From: Oscillospiraceae bacterium
GTDB lineage: Bacteria; Bacillota; Clostridia; Oscillospirales; Oscillospiraceae
Direction: 5' to 3'
Assembly (NCBI GenBank): GCA_020025545.1
Contig: JAHHRX010000030.1
Coordinates: forward strand, 1-20,990
DNA: 20,990 bases
In this document: in pieces, positions 20,401 through 20,990 of the stretch
How positions within the stretch are numbered: the stretch's first letter is position 1
Layout: each line of letters begins with the position of its first letter
Program-made: the position numbers and the translations under genes
The notes under the pieces: model-generated
What the model was told of the DNA's origin: nothing
The model's database searches: none
Seen by the model: the letters and a program-made list of their open reading frames with translations, nothing else

Positions 20401-20431
20401 ATAGTCGTATCGATATGGGCGTATTATGCCC
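20393..20431. promoter_or_regulatory. Inverted repeats at the metF promoter, candidate operator
   Basis: GATACGA (20393-20399) and TCGTATC (20405-20411) form a perfect 7-bp inverted repeat that covers the -10 and start point. A second, shorter one (GGGC 20417-20420 with GCCC 20428-20431) follows at once. A repressor bound to the first would block transcription directly. No SAM riboswitch motif is present. Confidence 0.5.
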
Positions 20432-20482
20432 TTAAGATCTGTGAATTTGCAATTTTTAAGTTGCACTAGGAGGTAAATTGGA

Positions 20483-20990
20483 ATGTCTGTTAAGGAAATT
20501 TTCGACGAGCGTAATGCCTTTTCTTTTGAGGTGTTTCCTCCCAAGACTGACGCCGGCATGGAGAAGCTGTGCGGCGAAGGCGGCGTGCTGGAAAAGCTCT
20601 ACACCCTGAACCCCGACTACATTTCCTGCACCTATGGCGCAGGCGGCACCAATGTCGGCAAGAACCTTGAGGTTCTGGACAAGATCGTAAAGGATGGTAA
20701 GACCACCGGTGTTACCCACTTTACCTGCATCGGCAACACCAAGGAGAGCATCAAGGAGCAGCTGCAGAACTATTTGGATCACGGCATCAACCATATGCTG
20801 GCTCTGCGTGGCGACCTGCCCTTCGGCTGGACCGGCACCGGCGGAGATCTGCACTATGCTACCGAGCTAGTGAAGTTTGTTCGTCAGGAGTTCGGCGACA
20901 AGTTCACCATCGCTGTTGCAGGTTCTCCCGAGGGCCACATTCAGTGCCGCAGCCTGGAGGCTGACATCGCTTTCCTGAAGCAGAAGCAGG
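20483..20990 (+). CDS. metF: Methylenetetrahydrofolate reductase, N-terminal part (3' truncated by window edge)
   Basis: The frame is open from ATG 20483 to the window end, giving 169 residues of an enzyme normally near 290. FSFEVFPPKT (13-22, with the catalytic Glu16), YISCTYGAGGTN, THFTCIGNTKESI, MLALRGDLP with the FAD-binding Asp, and AVAGSPEGH are MetF signatures. It reduces methylene-THF to methyl-THF for methionine synthesis or, in acetogens, the methyl branch of the Wood-Ljungdahl pathway. AGGAGG (20468-20473) is 9 bases before the ATG. Codon use (AAC, GGC, ACC, AAG, GCT) is strongly biased, as in the binding-protein gene, so high expression is likely. Confidence 0.95.
   Translation, partial: MSVKEIFDERNAFSFEVFPPKTDAGMEKLCGEGGVLEKLYTLNPDYISCTYGAGGTNVGKNLEVLDKIVKDGKTTGVTHFTCIGNTKESIKEQLQNYLDHGINHMLALRGDLPFGWTGTGGDLHYATELVKFVRQEFGDKFTIAVAGSPEGHIQCRSLEADIAFLKQKQ

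Larger units (their letters stand above)
20071..20482. other. 412-bp intergenic region between the spore protein gene and metF
   Basis: No gene is seen. On the spore-protein side are a strong leader hairpin (20093-20118) and a possible minus-strand promoter TTCATA-17-TAAGAT (20166-20171 and 20143-20148), which fits housekeeping better than sigma G spacing rules and is weak. An 8-bp inverted repeat TTTTTTCC/GGAAAAAA lies at 20197-20220. The stretch 20281-20370 is very A/T-rich. The metF promoter and inverted repeats occupy 20372-20431. Confidence 0.6.

Noticed and set aside
1..20990. CRISPR arrays, insertion sequences, rRNA genes, phage or defence islands
   Set aside because: No regularly spaced repeats, transposase or phage-like proteins, terminal inverted repeats or rRNA-like sequences were seen on either strand.

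Overview
The window looks like a piece of a spore-forming, moderately GC-rich member of the Clostridia, most like the gut Oscillospiraceae/Ruminococcaceae. The evidence is a gene for an alpha/beta-type small acid-soluble spore protein, a Firmicutes-style DnaD plus DnaI/DnaC-like helicase-loader pair, strong AGGAGG-type ribosome binding sites, and maltose transport genes of Gram-positive lipoprotein type. The placement rests on gene content only. Nothing looks like a phage, plasmid, insertion sequence, CRISPR array or rRNA operon; this is mostly an ordinary chromosomal region.

Layout, left to right. 1-818 (+): the 3' end of thyA overlapping folA, a dTMP/folate pair. 873-3671 (-): an OmpR-type response regulator and a large six-pass histidine kinase, converging on folA through a shared hairpin terminator. 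3804-4607 (+): a small MscS channel, divergent from the regulator. 4608-4961: a structured intergenic region with its own candidate promoter and terminator (possible ncRNA). 4962-8045 (+): a tight four-gene operon of DnaD-domain protein, helicase-loader ATPase, HAD phosphatase and YfbR-type 5'-deoxynucleotidase, followed by tRNA-Leu(UAA). 8460-9341 (+): an aldose 1-epimerase-like protein from a perfect-consensus promoter. 9393-10850 (-): tRNA-Gly(CCC), an adenine-PRT-like phosphoribosyltransferase and a short DtxR-type metalloregulator, with a possible small RNA between the last two.

10851-11490 is a 640-bp non-coding stretch carrying possible operators and the promoter of a maltodextrin operon: lipoprotein binding protein, two permeases and a lipid-anchored GH13 amylase, then a TraX-like membrane protein behind a terminator. 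No transport ATPase gene is present, so the importer probably borrows a shared MsmX-type ATPase. 17714-19719 holds divergent cysK (-) and cysE (+), the two steps from serine to cysteine, whose promoters sit back to back. 19876-20070 (-) is the spore protein gene. 20483 to the end is the 5' part of metF.

The most promising unexplained signals are: the structured intergenic RNA candidate at about 4618-4836; a candidate minus-strand small RNA at about 10200-10335 with 10-bp-phased direct repeats upstream; a 15-bp palindrome upstream of the maltodextrin promoter; the -35 inverted repeat shared by cysK and cysE; a DtxR-like metal site in an MntR-sized regulator; and frequent use of extended -10 (TGn) promoters.
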